A DNA stretch of 64,000 bases, taken from contig OZ017769.1 of assembly GCA_963969345.1 (NCBI GenBank), forward strand, positions 2,857,600 through 2,921,599, in the 5' to 3' direction. This stretch comes from Turbatrix aceti. Taxonomy: Eukaryota; Nematoda; Chromadorea; Rhabditida; Panagrolaimidae. A program made the position numbers and the translations under genes. The notes beneath the pieces were generated by a model. The model ran no database searches and was not told where the DNA came from. It worked only from the letters and a program-made list of their open reading frames with translations. Shown here one piece after another: positions 1 to 10,361 of the stretch (within the stretch, counting starts at the first letter, position 1; every line of letters starts with the position of its first letter).

Positions 1-828
1 GTGTGACGTCATTCATACGCCGACACCCTCTTCAGGAGCTTTCCGCCTCCATCGAATTTTTCCTTGAATTGCCTCAAAGTCCTTCCGAGCCAAAGAAAAT
101 GTACTTGGTTTCTATTGGAGTTCGCCGATTTTCGGATTTTCTTGTAAGTACAAATATTTATTTATTTTATACAAAGTTGACATTAATGTTTTAGACGCTT
201 TTTAATACCAAGCGGTTTATATCGAATGTTATACTTTTGGACTTCGGTATGGACTATGCTAGCAACTTGACAACCTTTCTCCAGAATACGGCAATTCGGT
301 AAATCTGCTGCGGTTTTTGCAATACTTTTTTTTATTCTTTTTTTTGCAGCATGCCTGAAACTCGCATGATACAAATCAACTTGCCGGATTTAAGTCCCCG
401 ATTTCCAGTTGCTGAAATGATCCAGGCCCTTTACACCGTCTTTCCTGGCATAAAACATTTGATTTTTAGAGCCATATTTCCTGCTCAAACAAAAGTTGTA
501 TGTCATATTTACATTTGTACTTTCATACGATGCTTTTTCGTTTCAGACGTCGTACGATCGTGTTCGCCTGGAGAACGACTTTGCGCATATTTTACAAGAA
601 CTGGAAAAAACGCCACCTCAAATCCACGCTGAATTCTATTTTCGTGAATGCGTCCAGTTTGTGGATAAAAATATTGCAATGTCCGAGTTTGAAACGCCTC
701 CCCCGAATGGCTTTCAATTGCTCCGGCGTTCGAAACTAAATGAACGACTTTTCGTCAACACAAACAGTTACATTAATTTTATCCACGGCAACAAGACCGT
801 CACCTATTTCATTAATTTTTCCTACTAG
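1..828 (+). CDS. Unrecognised multi-exon protein, A1 copy, 5' end outside window
   Basis: I do not recognise the family. Four exons are visible at 1-143, 195-298, 350-497 and 547-828, separated by introns of 49 to 51 nt with GTAAGT, GTAAAT or GTATGT donors and TTTAG/TTTGCAG/TTTCAG acceptors; all phases agree and the last exon ends in TAG. Composition is that of a soluble mixed alpha/beta protein, with no membrane segment. The complete gene is the A2 copy at 42188-43576 (397 aa). Near the C-terminus A1 reads NTNSYINF where A2 reads NTNSCDNF; the inverted block B copies share the A1 version. The start lies beyond the left edge, so it is unknown whether A1 keeps a complete gene. Confidence 0.7.
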
Positions 829-1610
829 ATTTATTGTTTTTTGGCACGTTAAAACTGTTAAATTCAACTGAAGTATATTATTTAAACTGATGTTTTTTGA
901 TATTGTTTTGTAAAAAATGATTTAGAAATTAAATAAAAATAAAAATGAGTAAACGTCAAAATGAGTAAAAAAAGCAGCTAAAACGTCAAAAACAGAAAAA
1001 CCGAACTGTTTATCAAGTTACTCGAATAATTGCATTTTGATTCTTTGGCACAGACAGTCGCTCGAATGACAACTCGGAATGCTACTTGTGTTAAAAAGAC
1101 GGCACCCAGTGCCAACTTCGTATTTGTTGAACTGTTCGGTCAACCGTTGTTGGTTCGCGCATTGCAGTTGCAACTCCGGCTTGCTCAGGTAGTGCAGCAA
1201 AGCGTTCGTCCATCCTTTCCATGGCATACCGTAAAGACGATTGTACAACAATTGTCCGTTGTCTGCTGTGTGCCGTTTTCATGTTGAATGCATCGTGATT
1301 TTTTTATTGCTAAATGCAGCGCGTATTGCAGTTGTAACTCCGGCCTGCTCAGGTAATGCAGCAACGCGTTTGTCCATCTTTCCCATGGCATGCCGTAGAA
1401 ACTGGGGGTGTGGCGTTTGCGTACTATCCAAAGCCGTTGTGGTGTCTGGACAACAGGGATCGCGATCGTCAGTCCATGTTGAACGAGCGCGCGCGGAAGC
1501 CGTCTGGGAAAAAGTCGTGCGCCCGGATTTTGTCCACTGCCAGCGACCTGTCCATTTTAGCTTTAATTGCGATTGCTTAACTAATAACATAAGTTTTTGT
1601 AGGTTCAATC
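829..1610. other. Spacer with a duplicated 75-bp module
   Basis: No gene is called. Two related stretches near 1160-1230 and 1322-1396 are direct repeats, each with the words aactccgg and ccatggca in the same spacing. A third, more diverged copy lies at 41976-42060. Read on the minus strand, all three keep the peptide pattern AM-(E/G)-(R/K)-MD-(K/E)-R with PEQAGV after it, so the module may be a decayed coding piece. Confidence 0.4.
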
Positions 1611-2129
1611 ATGGTTCGCGTCGTCATCCAAAAATCGTCGGACAACGCTTCAGCCTTCCCTTCTCCCCTCCGGGTATCGTTGTACCTGGACAAAAAATAT
1701 TATTCAAGAAATATTTTTGTTCGCGTCCACCAGGACCTTAGACACGAGGTGGACGTGCAGCTCTGCTGCGCGGCTATTTGGCCCGCCGGCAGCGCTTTCA
1801 AGTTCAACCCGTCGATCGGGTATCCTGCCGGTGCGATCAGGCGTTTCACCGAGCACAACGCCGCAGCACCCTACGACAACCCGACGCCTGCCAACGAACG
1901 TCGTCTGCGGCTGAGAGATCCGGCTCTCCGGGCCCAGACAATTGAGAAAATTGAGAGTTCCCGATGCGAAGTGCAATTCGGGAACATCAAAGTCGTCGGA
2001 TTTATTGAACCCGGCAAAAGGCAAAATTGTCCAGACGTTGTTCTGGTTTTAAATTTGATTCTCACGGAAGTGGATGATCCGTGGGATTATTCCCGAGCAC
2101 CTAAATTAACTTTTAGTTGTTCTGCTTAA
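1611..2129 (+). CDS. Unrecognised 172-aa protein, A1 copy
   Basis: A single open exon of 172 codons whose ATG lies just after a good acceptor (tttttgtag, then gttcaATC ATG), which could be a trans-splice or 5'-UTR splice site. Codon third positions favour C and G, as in the RAE1 exons, unlike the AT-rich surroundings. The protein is basic to neutral with no signal peptide or membrane segment. The middle has a Pro/Asn/Arg-rich stretch (ANERRLRLRDPALRAQ), then a beta-like tail with VVLVLNLILTEV. No family is recognised. The A2 copy at 44359-44877 encodes the same protein as far as I can see. About 120 bp downstream the AT-rich sequence contains AATAAA-type signals. Confidence 0.6.
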   Translation: MVRVVIQKSSDNASAFPSPLRVSLYLDKKYYSRNIFVRVHQDLRHEVDVQLCCAAIWPAGSAFKFNPSIGYPAGAIRRFTEHNAAAPYDNPTPANERRLRLRDPALRAQTIEKIESSRCEVQFGNIKVVGFIEPGKRQNCPDVVLVLNLILTEVDDPWDYSRAPKLTFSCSA

Positions 2130-2530
2130 TTATTTGTTTGTTTGCTGTTTTTTGTATGAATTTGTTGATTTTTTATCGTTCTATTATTTAAAAATAAATT
2201 TTCACAAAAAATCGAAGGAAACAAGGTATTTTCACGACTGGATTGGATTGGGATGAATATCAAAAACAGAATCTGAAATCTAAAAAACGTTCAACGTTGT
2301 CATATTGCGTGACTTTTTGATTATTGCGTTTTCCGCGCAAAATATGGTCCCACACGGAAAAGCGCGACGCGCTTTCTCAACTCGCCAAACTTTTTTTTGC
2401 TTTTTTTGACCGCTTAGCTTGCTTTGAACTTCGATTTCTTTTCTTTTCCGTGTTTTCACTTCATTTCCCTCATTTTAACGTGATGCGTCGGCGCGTGCTT
2501 GATCCCTTCTCCAACTCAAAATCTTCCAGG

Positions 2531-5500
2531 ATGAGTTTTTTCTCGCAAAACCAATCGACGCCGTTCGGCCAACAGCGAACGCAGTCTTTCTTCGGCGGCG
2601 GCACGAACACGACCTCGACTGCCGCGACGTCGTCGTCTACCGTCAATGCGGCGAATCCGATGAACGGTATCATCCTGCCGGAAGCGCCCGATGACACGGT
2701 GCAGACGCTCAAATTCAACCCGGCTTCTTCGAACATTATCCTGCTCGCCGCCGGCAGCTGGGACAACACAGTTCGCATCTGGCAGGTCAGCGAGAACGGA
2801 ACTGCCGAGCCGAAGCTAAAGCAAGACGTCGGAGCGCCTGTTTTGTCTATTGACTGGATTGGGGTGAGTTTTTGGAGGATTTGAGGTTTTCTGGTGGGTT
2901 TTTTATTACCTAAAATATTTTTTTGGGGTAAAATGGGGTTTTTTTACGTTTTGGTGGCGTTTTTGATAGACTTGCTGTTGAAAATAGCTTTTCTGAGATT
3001 TTTTGAAAACGTTTTTCATCTGAAAATTGCAGGTGGATACGATAAACCATAAAATTTGTCGTTTAATTGAACCATAAAATATTAGGAGTTGCGAGTTTTT
3101 TTTTTACTTTTTGTACGTCTTCGAACATTTTTCTTGCGAATAATTTTTTTTACAAAATTGATCTGCCGTAACTCAAAATGTAACTCGATTGGCAAAATGA
3201 CGTTTTTCGTTTAGGTGAACCCTAAAATTTAGTGCTATCATTTTTAGATTTTTTTAAATAACTTTTTTTTTCTGGAATTTGGCATTTTTTTGTTTTCTTG
3301 TGAATTTCGTGCCTGCAAGCAACGAGAAATCATATTTTTTTATATTTACAAATTTTTTGGCATCTTTTATCCGTTCAAAATTTAGGTAATATTTTTCGAC
3401 ATTTTTTTATATTTTTTTCCATAATTATTTATTGTCACTCCCTCAAAAAACCTCCAAAAAAGGCATTTATTGAATCTGTACTTATTTTACACTTTTGTCT
3501 CGTTTTCAAAAGCCCTGCGAGGAAATGGCAAAAATGCGTGTGAAAATGCCGACAAATTGGACATTTGAGTGTGCCTGTGTGTGTTTTCTTTCGCCGACTT
3601 AGGTTTTTGATGAGTGGCGCTTGCTCGTCTTCTTTTGCCTCGAAGAAACAACAATTTTGCTTCTGACAAATTTTTGACAAACTGCAAAATTTTCATTTTT
3701 GCAGAAAAATTTGATGAAAAATTTATTTATGCATTTTTTTGTAAAATAAAATTTTTTTTCTGCAAATATTTTTTTTGGATGGTAAAGGTCAAGTTGAGTG
3801 CATTTTTTTAAATAAATTTTTAGGATGGAACAAAACTGTTCATTGCATCGGCGGATAAACAGGCTCGTGTCTGGGATCTCGCGTCGAATCAGACGGCGGT
3901 CGTCGGAACCCACGATCAACCCATTCGGACGTGTCACTGGATCCAGTCGTCGTCCTACCAGTGCCTGATGACCGGATCCTGGGATCGGACACTCAGATTC
4001 TGGGATATGCGACAGCTCCCGACGCAGACTGCTCTCGCGACGATCCAACTGAAGGAGAAAGTCTACTGCGCGGACGTTGTCTACCCAATGGCCTGCGTCG
4101 GACTTTCTAACCGGAAAGTGAAGGTCTTCAAGCTCGAAGGCGAACCCAAGGAAGTCGCCGATGTCGAGACCGCCCTCAAGCACCAGGTTCGTTGAAAACA
4201 ACAATATTTGGATCAAGTCCAAAAACAGTTTTAACCAAAAAAATAAAAAAAGCAACTTTTTTAGACTAAATTTTATGCCAAATTTTTTGTTTCTTTTTTT
4301 TGCTAACGTTTTTTTACAGAAAAAAACTTTTTTTAACAAAAAACCGTTTTTTTTTATAAAAAAAAACTTTTTTTTTTCGAAGAAACCAGTTTTTTTAATT
4401 CGAAAATAAATATTTTTTCGTATTTTTGTGCATTCTTGATTTTCAGTTTTATTCCATTTTTTTTATTTTTTACGCTAAAAAATGGTTTGTAAAAATTTTT
4501 AAATTTTTGTTAGTAAACATTTTTATGTTTTTTTTTCACGAAATTTTACGCATTCAAAAATTTTTGTGCATAATTTTTTTTTTGTTTGGCAAGTAAATTT
4601 TTTTTTGATTATTTTGCCTTTTTTTCGGTTTTTAGCGATTTTTTTGTTTTTACGCAAAAGAATATTTTGTACAGCAAAAATTATTTCTTGATTTTTTCCA
4701 ATTCAAAAAAAATGTTTTTTAGATGCGCTGCATCGGAATTTTCCGAAACAAAACCACCGGTCAGCCGTGCGGCTTCGGTCAGGGCTCGATCGAGGGCCGC
4801 GTCGCAGTCCAGTACGTCGACAACACCTCGCCGAAGGAAAACTTCACCTTCAAGTGCCATCGCTCGCCCGACATCATCAATGGCTTCCAGGAGATTTACC
4901 CGGTCAACGACGTCTGCTTCCACCCCCAGCACAATACCCTCGTCACCGCCGGCGGCGATGGCAGGTATTCGTACTGGGACAAGGACCAGAGAATGAAGCT
5001 CAAGACCTCCGAGCAGCATCCCTACGCTATCACCGCTGTCCACATCCATGGAAATGGAAATGTCATGGCCTATGCCATTGGATACGATTGGAGTCGGGTG
5101 AGTTGCTGGCTTGAGTGGGTTTTTTGGGGTTTGGGATGGGCGAACAGTAGTTTTTTTTTGTTTTCGAACGAACACGAACGTTTTGACAAATCGGACGAAC
5201 GCGAACATTTTTAACTGTGTTCGCGAACGAACAGATTTTTTACATTTTATACACGTACATTTTTTACGGTGTTCGCGAACGAACAAGGTACAATTTTTTT
5301 TTCGTGTTATATACAAAATTTGTCCAAACCTGGCAGAATAACGTAAACTGCGGTATTATGCGTTTTCACGTTTTCAATGACAATTTTCGAACCTTTTTTA
5401 TGATCGAATGCAATTTTCACTATTTGTCATTTTTCGTCGAATAACATCGATTTCGGCATCATAAAACTGATTTTACCTAAATTTTTGTTTGTTTTATCTG

Positions 5501-6209
5501 TTTGGAAAATTAATTTGTTCGCGAACGAACTCGAACAATGAAAATCTGTTCTCGAACGAACACGAACACAAAAATTTCAATTTGTTTGCGAACGAACACT
5601 TCGTTCGTTCATCCTTGGTTGTGGTTGATCTGTGGGCTCTAAAACACTTTTTGTTCCTGAACATTGATCCGGAACTTTTCTTTCGTTCTCTTTTTTTTTG
5701 GTGGCGGTTGGGGATGATCAGTAGTGTAGTATTAATTTTTGGACGACATCCGTGATCATCGGTAGTCGAATCGAATCCTGTTGTTTGCAGTTGATTGCTT
5801 TCCATATCGTTTGATGCACTCTTTTTTTTTTTATCATTTTGTTGCCTGTCCGCCACGCGTCATTACTGGTGCACAAAACTGTCAGTCACTTATCGAGATT
5901 TTTAATGACCCAGCGGCGGTGTACCAAAGGATCTCTTTGTTCACACGCCGCTTTGGCTTGGGTACTTGAAAAAAACGTAAAGTGACGCCAATGATTGCGT
6001 TTAGGTTCTCCAAACTCCAAAGAATGTCCAAAGAGAGCAATTTTTGTTTTTTTTTGGCAAAAACAAAAACGTGAAGAAAAACAAAAAAAAAAAGTGAAAT
6101 CTGCTTATTATTTGTCTTTTTTCAGGGCCACGCGCAGAATCAACCCGGTACAGGCGCCAAGATTTACCTCGTGCCATGCAGCGACGACCTAAAACCCCGA
6201 AAGAAGTAA
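2531..6209 (+). CDS. rae1: RAE1/GLE2 mRNA export factor, WD40 protein, A1 copy
   Basis: A four-exon gene: 2531-2863, 3824-4186, 4723-5097 and 6126-6209, giving 384 aa with all junctions in phase and TAA at 6207. The family binds the GLEBS motif of Nup98 at the nuclear pore and acts in mRNA export and spindle assembly. The N-terminus is Ser/Gln/Gly-rich (MSFFSQNQSTPFGQQ). WD-type blades show as GSWDNTVRIW, ASADKQARVWDL, GSWDRTLRFWDMR and AGGDGRYSYWD. The C-terminus (ending DDLKPRKK) matches the usual RAE1 tail, and the length is close to the family norm (about 370 aa). The ATG follows a possible splice acceptor (cttccag/g). Intron 1 (960 bp) and intron 3 (1028 bp) are long and T-rich; intron 3 holds a GTTCGCGAAC-type element. 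The A2 copy encodes an identical protein by eye. Confidence 0.93.
5134..5614. mobile_element. GTTCGCGAAC-rich MITE-like element in RAE1 intron 3, A1
   Basis: The element is full of the words GTTCGCGAAC and CGAACGAAC in both orientations. It begins GGATGGGCGAACAGTAG and ends CGTTCGTTCATCC. A 93-bp relative at 62899-62991 has matching ends in the opposite orientation (GGATAGTCGAACATTAG on its minus strand), which supports a mobile family with terminal inverted repeats. I see no convincing target site duplication and no coding sequence. Confidence 0.5.
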
Positions 6210-6241
6210 CGAACTGCAAAAAAACACCCGCTTTGATTCCA

Positions 6242-6689
6242 CTATTTTTTTTGTTCCGGGTTTTCTCCGAACTCGTTTGTTTTTATTGTCTGTGAAGTTT
6301 TTTCGTCAATTTGCTGAAGTTTTTGGTACCGTGACCAATGAATAGATCGCTGAACTCGGAAAGTTTTATCGAAAAAAAAAGTTGGTAGAAAGTTGGGGGC
6401 AAAAATTTGGTTAAGCTTTAGGCCGAAATTGAACCCAAAAGCTTCTATGAAAGTTGAAAAAATGGGTCTCACATCAGACGGAACTCCGAAGTCGGGCCAG
6501 GTAGTGAAGTGAAACTGGGTGAGGATTCGGCTTCCGTGCTCGCCCGAGGACGTCAGATTTTCGTTGCTCGTCGAAACGCGAAGTTGCCTCACGGTATACT
6601 CATCGTAGTACGTTTCATCGGCGATTTCGACGCAAAAATCACCCTAATCGTTCTCGGTGTTGTATTCCGTGCCGAAGTACGGGTAACAT
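6242..6689 (-). pseudogene. Protein tyrosine phosphatase exon relic, A1
   Basis: The minus strand, read from a splice-like acceptor (ttttttcag at 6690), encodes a piece of a classical tyrosine phosphatase domain. It starts CYPYFGTEYNTEND and continues through VEIADETYYDEYTVRQL to the hallmark TQFHFTTWPDFGVP, the WPD loop with its catalytic Asp. The frame is broken by an in-frame TAG right after TEYNTEND. The active-site HCSAGxGR segment was not found nearby. The stop is also present in A2, so decay preceded the duplication. A1 additionally lacks one codon (GGC) that A2 has in the SSGGE region. This is a dead fragment rather than a working enzyme, although an unusual intron over the stop cannot be fully excluded. 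Confidence 0.7.
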
Positions 6690-9600
6690 CTGAAAAAACG
6701 GGGAAAATCTAGACGACAAATAAATGATTTTAAAAAATTTGGAAAAAAACAGCGACCAAATCACAACAGAATTTATAGAAAAAAAAGTAACAAAATTAGT
6801 AATGATAGATATATTTATTTAATACAAAGTAACGTTTAGAAAAAGTTGTGTTGACATTTTTTATCGTTACTGTGTTGTGATGTTATCTTTTTACCGTGTT
6901 TGTCACATTTTTTGTTACTTTTTGAAATTCGCGATCATTTTTGACGTTTGCGAACATTTTATGTTGTTTTTGGTCCATTTATAATATTTTGGTTCGTTTT
7001 TTTGCCATGTGCTATAGTTCAATTTTAGTCCTTGCTCTTCACTGACTTCGTCCAGAGCGGAATGTGACGGAAAAGTACACTTGTCCAAGTTGGGCAGTCC
7101 GCGTGAAAATTCTATTACCCAAGTTCTTCGATGTTGCGGGCCAGTCTGCAAGCCTGCCTTGGAAGATGTGTGATGATGGGGAGAAAGCAAGAATACCAGG
7201 GCAGCAATCCTGCTGCTGAATTTCTTTTTTTTTGCAGACATGCCAAAAATAGGGTACTGCAAAAAACGGCAACAAACGAAGAAGCGCACCAGGCAACAAC
7301 AACGTTGCCTGGTGCCAAAGATAAAAGGCTGATTCCCGACTTCAAAGATTGATGGCTTCTGTACGATATATAAATTTGATTGCAATTTTTGATGTCGAAG
7401 TCGTTTTCTATGAAATATAAAAAATGTCGAATTTGATGGGAGATCGAATAAATCAGATATGAGTCTCAAATCTGCTGACAGCCGAGCAAATCTCTTTTTT
7501 TTGGTCTCATAACTGAAATTGAAAAAAAAACGTAATACAGTATACAGTCCGAAAGATTTTTATCTTGTAAAAAATTTTTTTTCGTGCCGGGACACAATTT
7601 TCCCATTTTTTCAAAAAAAAAACCGAAATTTGTTTTAAAAATTACGATCATATTTGTTTTATATTTACTTGCGTTAAAATTTTATGGTTTTTTCCACCCG
7701 ATTGTTTTTTTCTCTTGCGTAAACGTGAAACATATTTGTTCATGATTCAGACCCCCAAAAGCAAACGTGACGCATACCCCGCACCCTGCTCCCTCTGATC
7801 CCTGGTGTTTCATGTGTTTCATGTTGTCCTTCTGACACATTCTATTTTTTTCTTCTAGCGGACAGATTTTTTTGTTTTGTATTTTTTTCAGTCGGTCGGC
7901 TGCTTTCTTTCCTTTTGCTCTTTGTCGACGCCGCCAGGATCGACGAAGTCGACCAAGACCAAGAGCAGCCAACTCCGGAGTTGTCCGTGCGTGTGACGAC
8001 ACTTCACGCATCGATAATATTATGTATTTCACAGCTCATGCGACGACGGTCGTCGATGACTGACTGACAACAGATGTCGAAGTCGAAGGCGAAGGCTGCT
8101 TTCCAGAATAGACGGCTGTGGAATAGGTGGTGACCAATCCAACCGCGAACGTGCTAAAGGCGAGGCTCGAGCTCCTCAAAGGGGGAAAAATTGGAAGCAA
8201 GACCCATGAAAACTGGTGTTTGTGACCTTTTCTTTCCCGACATGAATCGCTATTGTTATTCGAACTACGGCCACCTTCGCTTCCGGTTCCCCTTGCAGGG
8301 CTCGTTGGTGCACGTTTTTGGCTTTCCGGAAGTCAGAGTTCCGAAACAGGCTCTCAAAAAAACAGAAACTAGAATTCATGAAATCATCGGACTTTCAAAT
8401 AGAAAAAAATTCCCAGTTCAAAATTTTTAGAGTGAAAAAAAGAACAAAAACGTGCGTCAAATTCGGAAAAACGTTGATTTATGAAAAAACTACAAAAATG
8501 AACAAAAAATTAGAAACGATCGTTACCGTATTCTTGTATGCAAAACTGATTTTCCATTCGAGACCGAACAAAATCCACGTTTCGGAGCGGAATTTTTTTG
8601 TTATTTTAGAACATGAACAAAAAAATTTCTAATTTTTGCGCTTCTTGAACCTGGTCTCAAGTGGAAACTTGATTTTCCACTCGAGACAACGCCCAATCTG
8701 CAAATCTGAATTTCTAAAATCGTGAACCGTTTTTTTTGGATTCAATCACCAAAACATAGAAAATGTCGGCTCATTGCTATTTTTAATTTTCTTTTATATA
8801 TTTTTTTGTACACATTTTGTACGTTTCCTTACTTTCTTCCATCATTTTCACCTTTCCTGAACAAACATGTTCGTGATAGAAAAAAAATTAAATCACATCA
8901 AATCAATGAATGAATGCTTTGATGTGTAAAACACCCGCTTTCGCTCCGGCTCCCGTCACCTTTTTCTTTCAGCTTATCACCACCTTCCCAGTCACCGCCA
9001 CCGTCACCGATGTACGTGTACGTGTATGTATGTGTTTGCATGCATCCAACAGTCTGAATAATAATACTTTTTTTGTTATTTCTCTTTTTTTTCGCATTCT
9101 ATGTCAAAAAAACACGATAATAATCATCGATTGCAAATCATCCAAATCATGAAGAAAAAATTATTATGGAAAAAAACTGAAAAAAAGAAAAAGAAGAAAA
9201 AGAAAAATACTGTTTTTTGCGGAAATAATAAAAATTTAATAATAAAATAAAAATTGTGTTGTATGTGTAAATCCAGTCCGTCCAGGCGGCAGGTGATCGT
9301 AACCAGGCGGGTGGGCGTGGTGGATTCTACACAGGTGTGTGCCAGAGGAAAGATAGATAAGAGGCAAGAAGGTGTTATGAGTCGACCTGACTGACAACAG
9401 ACAATTAATTAAATTTAATTCTTTTTTTTTCTCTTGAACGGGGCAGGAGAGCATGCACGCGGGAGGGCACCTGCAACACAACAAAGAGCAAAGAGAATCT
9501 GATGGCGGGCGGGGAGGATTCTGAATCTGTTTAACCAGAAATTTTTCAGTTCAAAAATTTTTTTTTTTCAAATTAAAAAGTTTCCCAAAAAATATTTTTA

Positions 9601-9741
9601 ATGAGGCAAGACGACCGTATGCCAGTGATGGTATACGGTAGATGATTGTATACGGTAGAGCAGAGCAAAGAAGGAAGGAACGCGTTTGTTTGGATGAAGG
9701 AGGCCGAGTCGGAAAATCGGGGAAGAGAGGGAGAATGGCAA
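6690..9741. other. Intergenic region between PTP relic and sensor exons, A1
   Basis: Three kilobases of AT-rich DNA with no confident gene. Candidate exons that I could not tie together are a Ser/Leu-rich plus-strand stretch after a tttttcag acceptor at 7891, and a stretch at about 8072-8300 with mixed coding-like composition. The part 8395-8640 differs much more from its A2 partner (51145-51410) than the flanks do. The stretch 9236-9740 is probably the 3' flank of the sensor gene. Confidence 0.4.
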
Positions 9742-10299
9742 TCACTTTTTGACCTCGTTGGTGAGTGTAGTAGTTCTCTATGCCACTCGCGATAGATACT
9801 TTACTCACAAGCAAAGACCTGTAACCAATACATATAATACAACATACAACAGGTCCAATCACTACCTCAACAAGGGTGGAGTTCCGTCGGGTTGAGGTCT
9901 TTGGGTTGCTCTGGGCTTGCCTTCGGCCGGGCGTCGATCACGCAGCCAACGAACACGACCGCTCGCGGCGACAGACAAAACAACAACTGAGACAATAGGA
10001 AAGGGAAATACAGGAAACAATTATTCTACGCGAGATAAGAGTGCGCACGCGTTGCACCAACTCGTACTCGCGTAACAGTGAGAATCTGGAAGAGTTTTTT
10101 GTCGGCGAGGCAGCCGTCAACAAACTCCTTGAGCGTGAGTTCCTTGTCGTTGTTGACGTCCATTTTCTGTAAAAAAAAAGTTTATCTTTCTCCAAAAAAA
10201 ATTTTTTTTTCTGCTTACCTCAAAGATCATCTTGGCACGCTTTCGCGGTGAATCGTCGGCGGACTTTGTAACTTCTGGACCGAGCATTTCGTAGATTGC
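9742..10299 (-). pseudogene. Truncated neuronal calcium sensor copy, last two exons only, A1
   Basis: Copies of the last two exons of the intact gene at 52514-58603: the penultimate exon at 10219-10299 (27 codons, starting [10 protein letters not shown]) and the last exon spanning 9742-10166 with a 317-bp interruption. Exons 1 and 2 are absent because block A1 ends in the intron at 10361. The last exon is split in its C-terminal coding part (…FQILTNEV…) by a solo LTR with its target duplication. The fragment thus has no start, lacks the myristoylated N-terminus and first EF-hands, and has a disrupted EF4 exon. It cannot make a functional sensor. Confidence 0.9.
9766..10077. mobile_element. 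Solo LTR, 312 bp, in the sensor pseudogene exon
   Basis: The insert starts TGTAGTAGTTCTC and ends CGCGTAACA, the TG...CA ends of an LTR. It is flanked by the 5-bp direct repeat GTGAG at 9761-9765 and 10078-10082. The duplicate locus A2 has the uninterrupted site with a single GTGAG at 52533-52537, so the boundaries are exact. No internal retroelement sequence remains, as expected after LTR-LTR recombination. The LTR is not the same family as the 386-bp LTRs at 12949 and 18914. Insertion came after the block A duplication, or is polymorphic. Confidence 0.93.
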
Positions 10300-10361
10300 C
10301 TATAAATGAATACAGTTACGTCACGGATGAAACATGAATCGTTTGCTTGGCCTTTTTTTTC

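Larger units (their letters stand above)
1..10361. repeat. Segmental duplication block A, copy A1
   Basis: Position 1 aligns with 42749 and the two sequences run in parallel to 10361/52816 with scattered substitutions and short indels, apart from a 317-bp solo LTR insertion in A1. The copy runs off the left edge. At the right edge A1 leaves the shared sequence in a T run (after ttggcctttttttt), inside what is an intron of the calcium sensor gene in A2. A1 therefore carries only the 3' end of that gene, which makes A1 the derived copy. Confidence 0.95.

Noticed and set aside
6915..7469. 184-codon minus-strand frame
   Set aside because: Mostly AT-rich codons with Phe/Lys/Asn runs; shared by A1 and A2 only because of the recent duplication.
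8072..8135. Very short basic peptide MSKSKAKAAFQNRRLW as a tiny ribosomal protein
   Set aside because: Does not match L39 or L41 patterns, and the surrounding exon structure is unclear.
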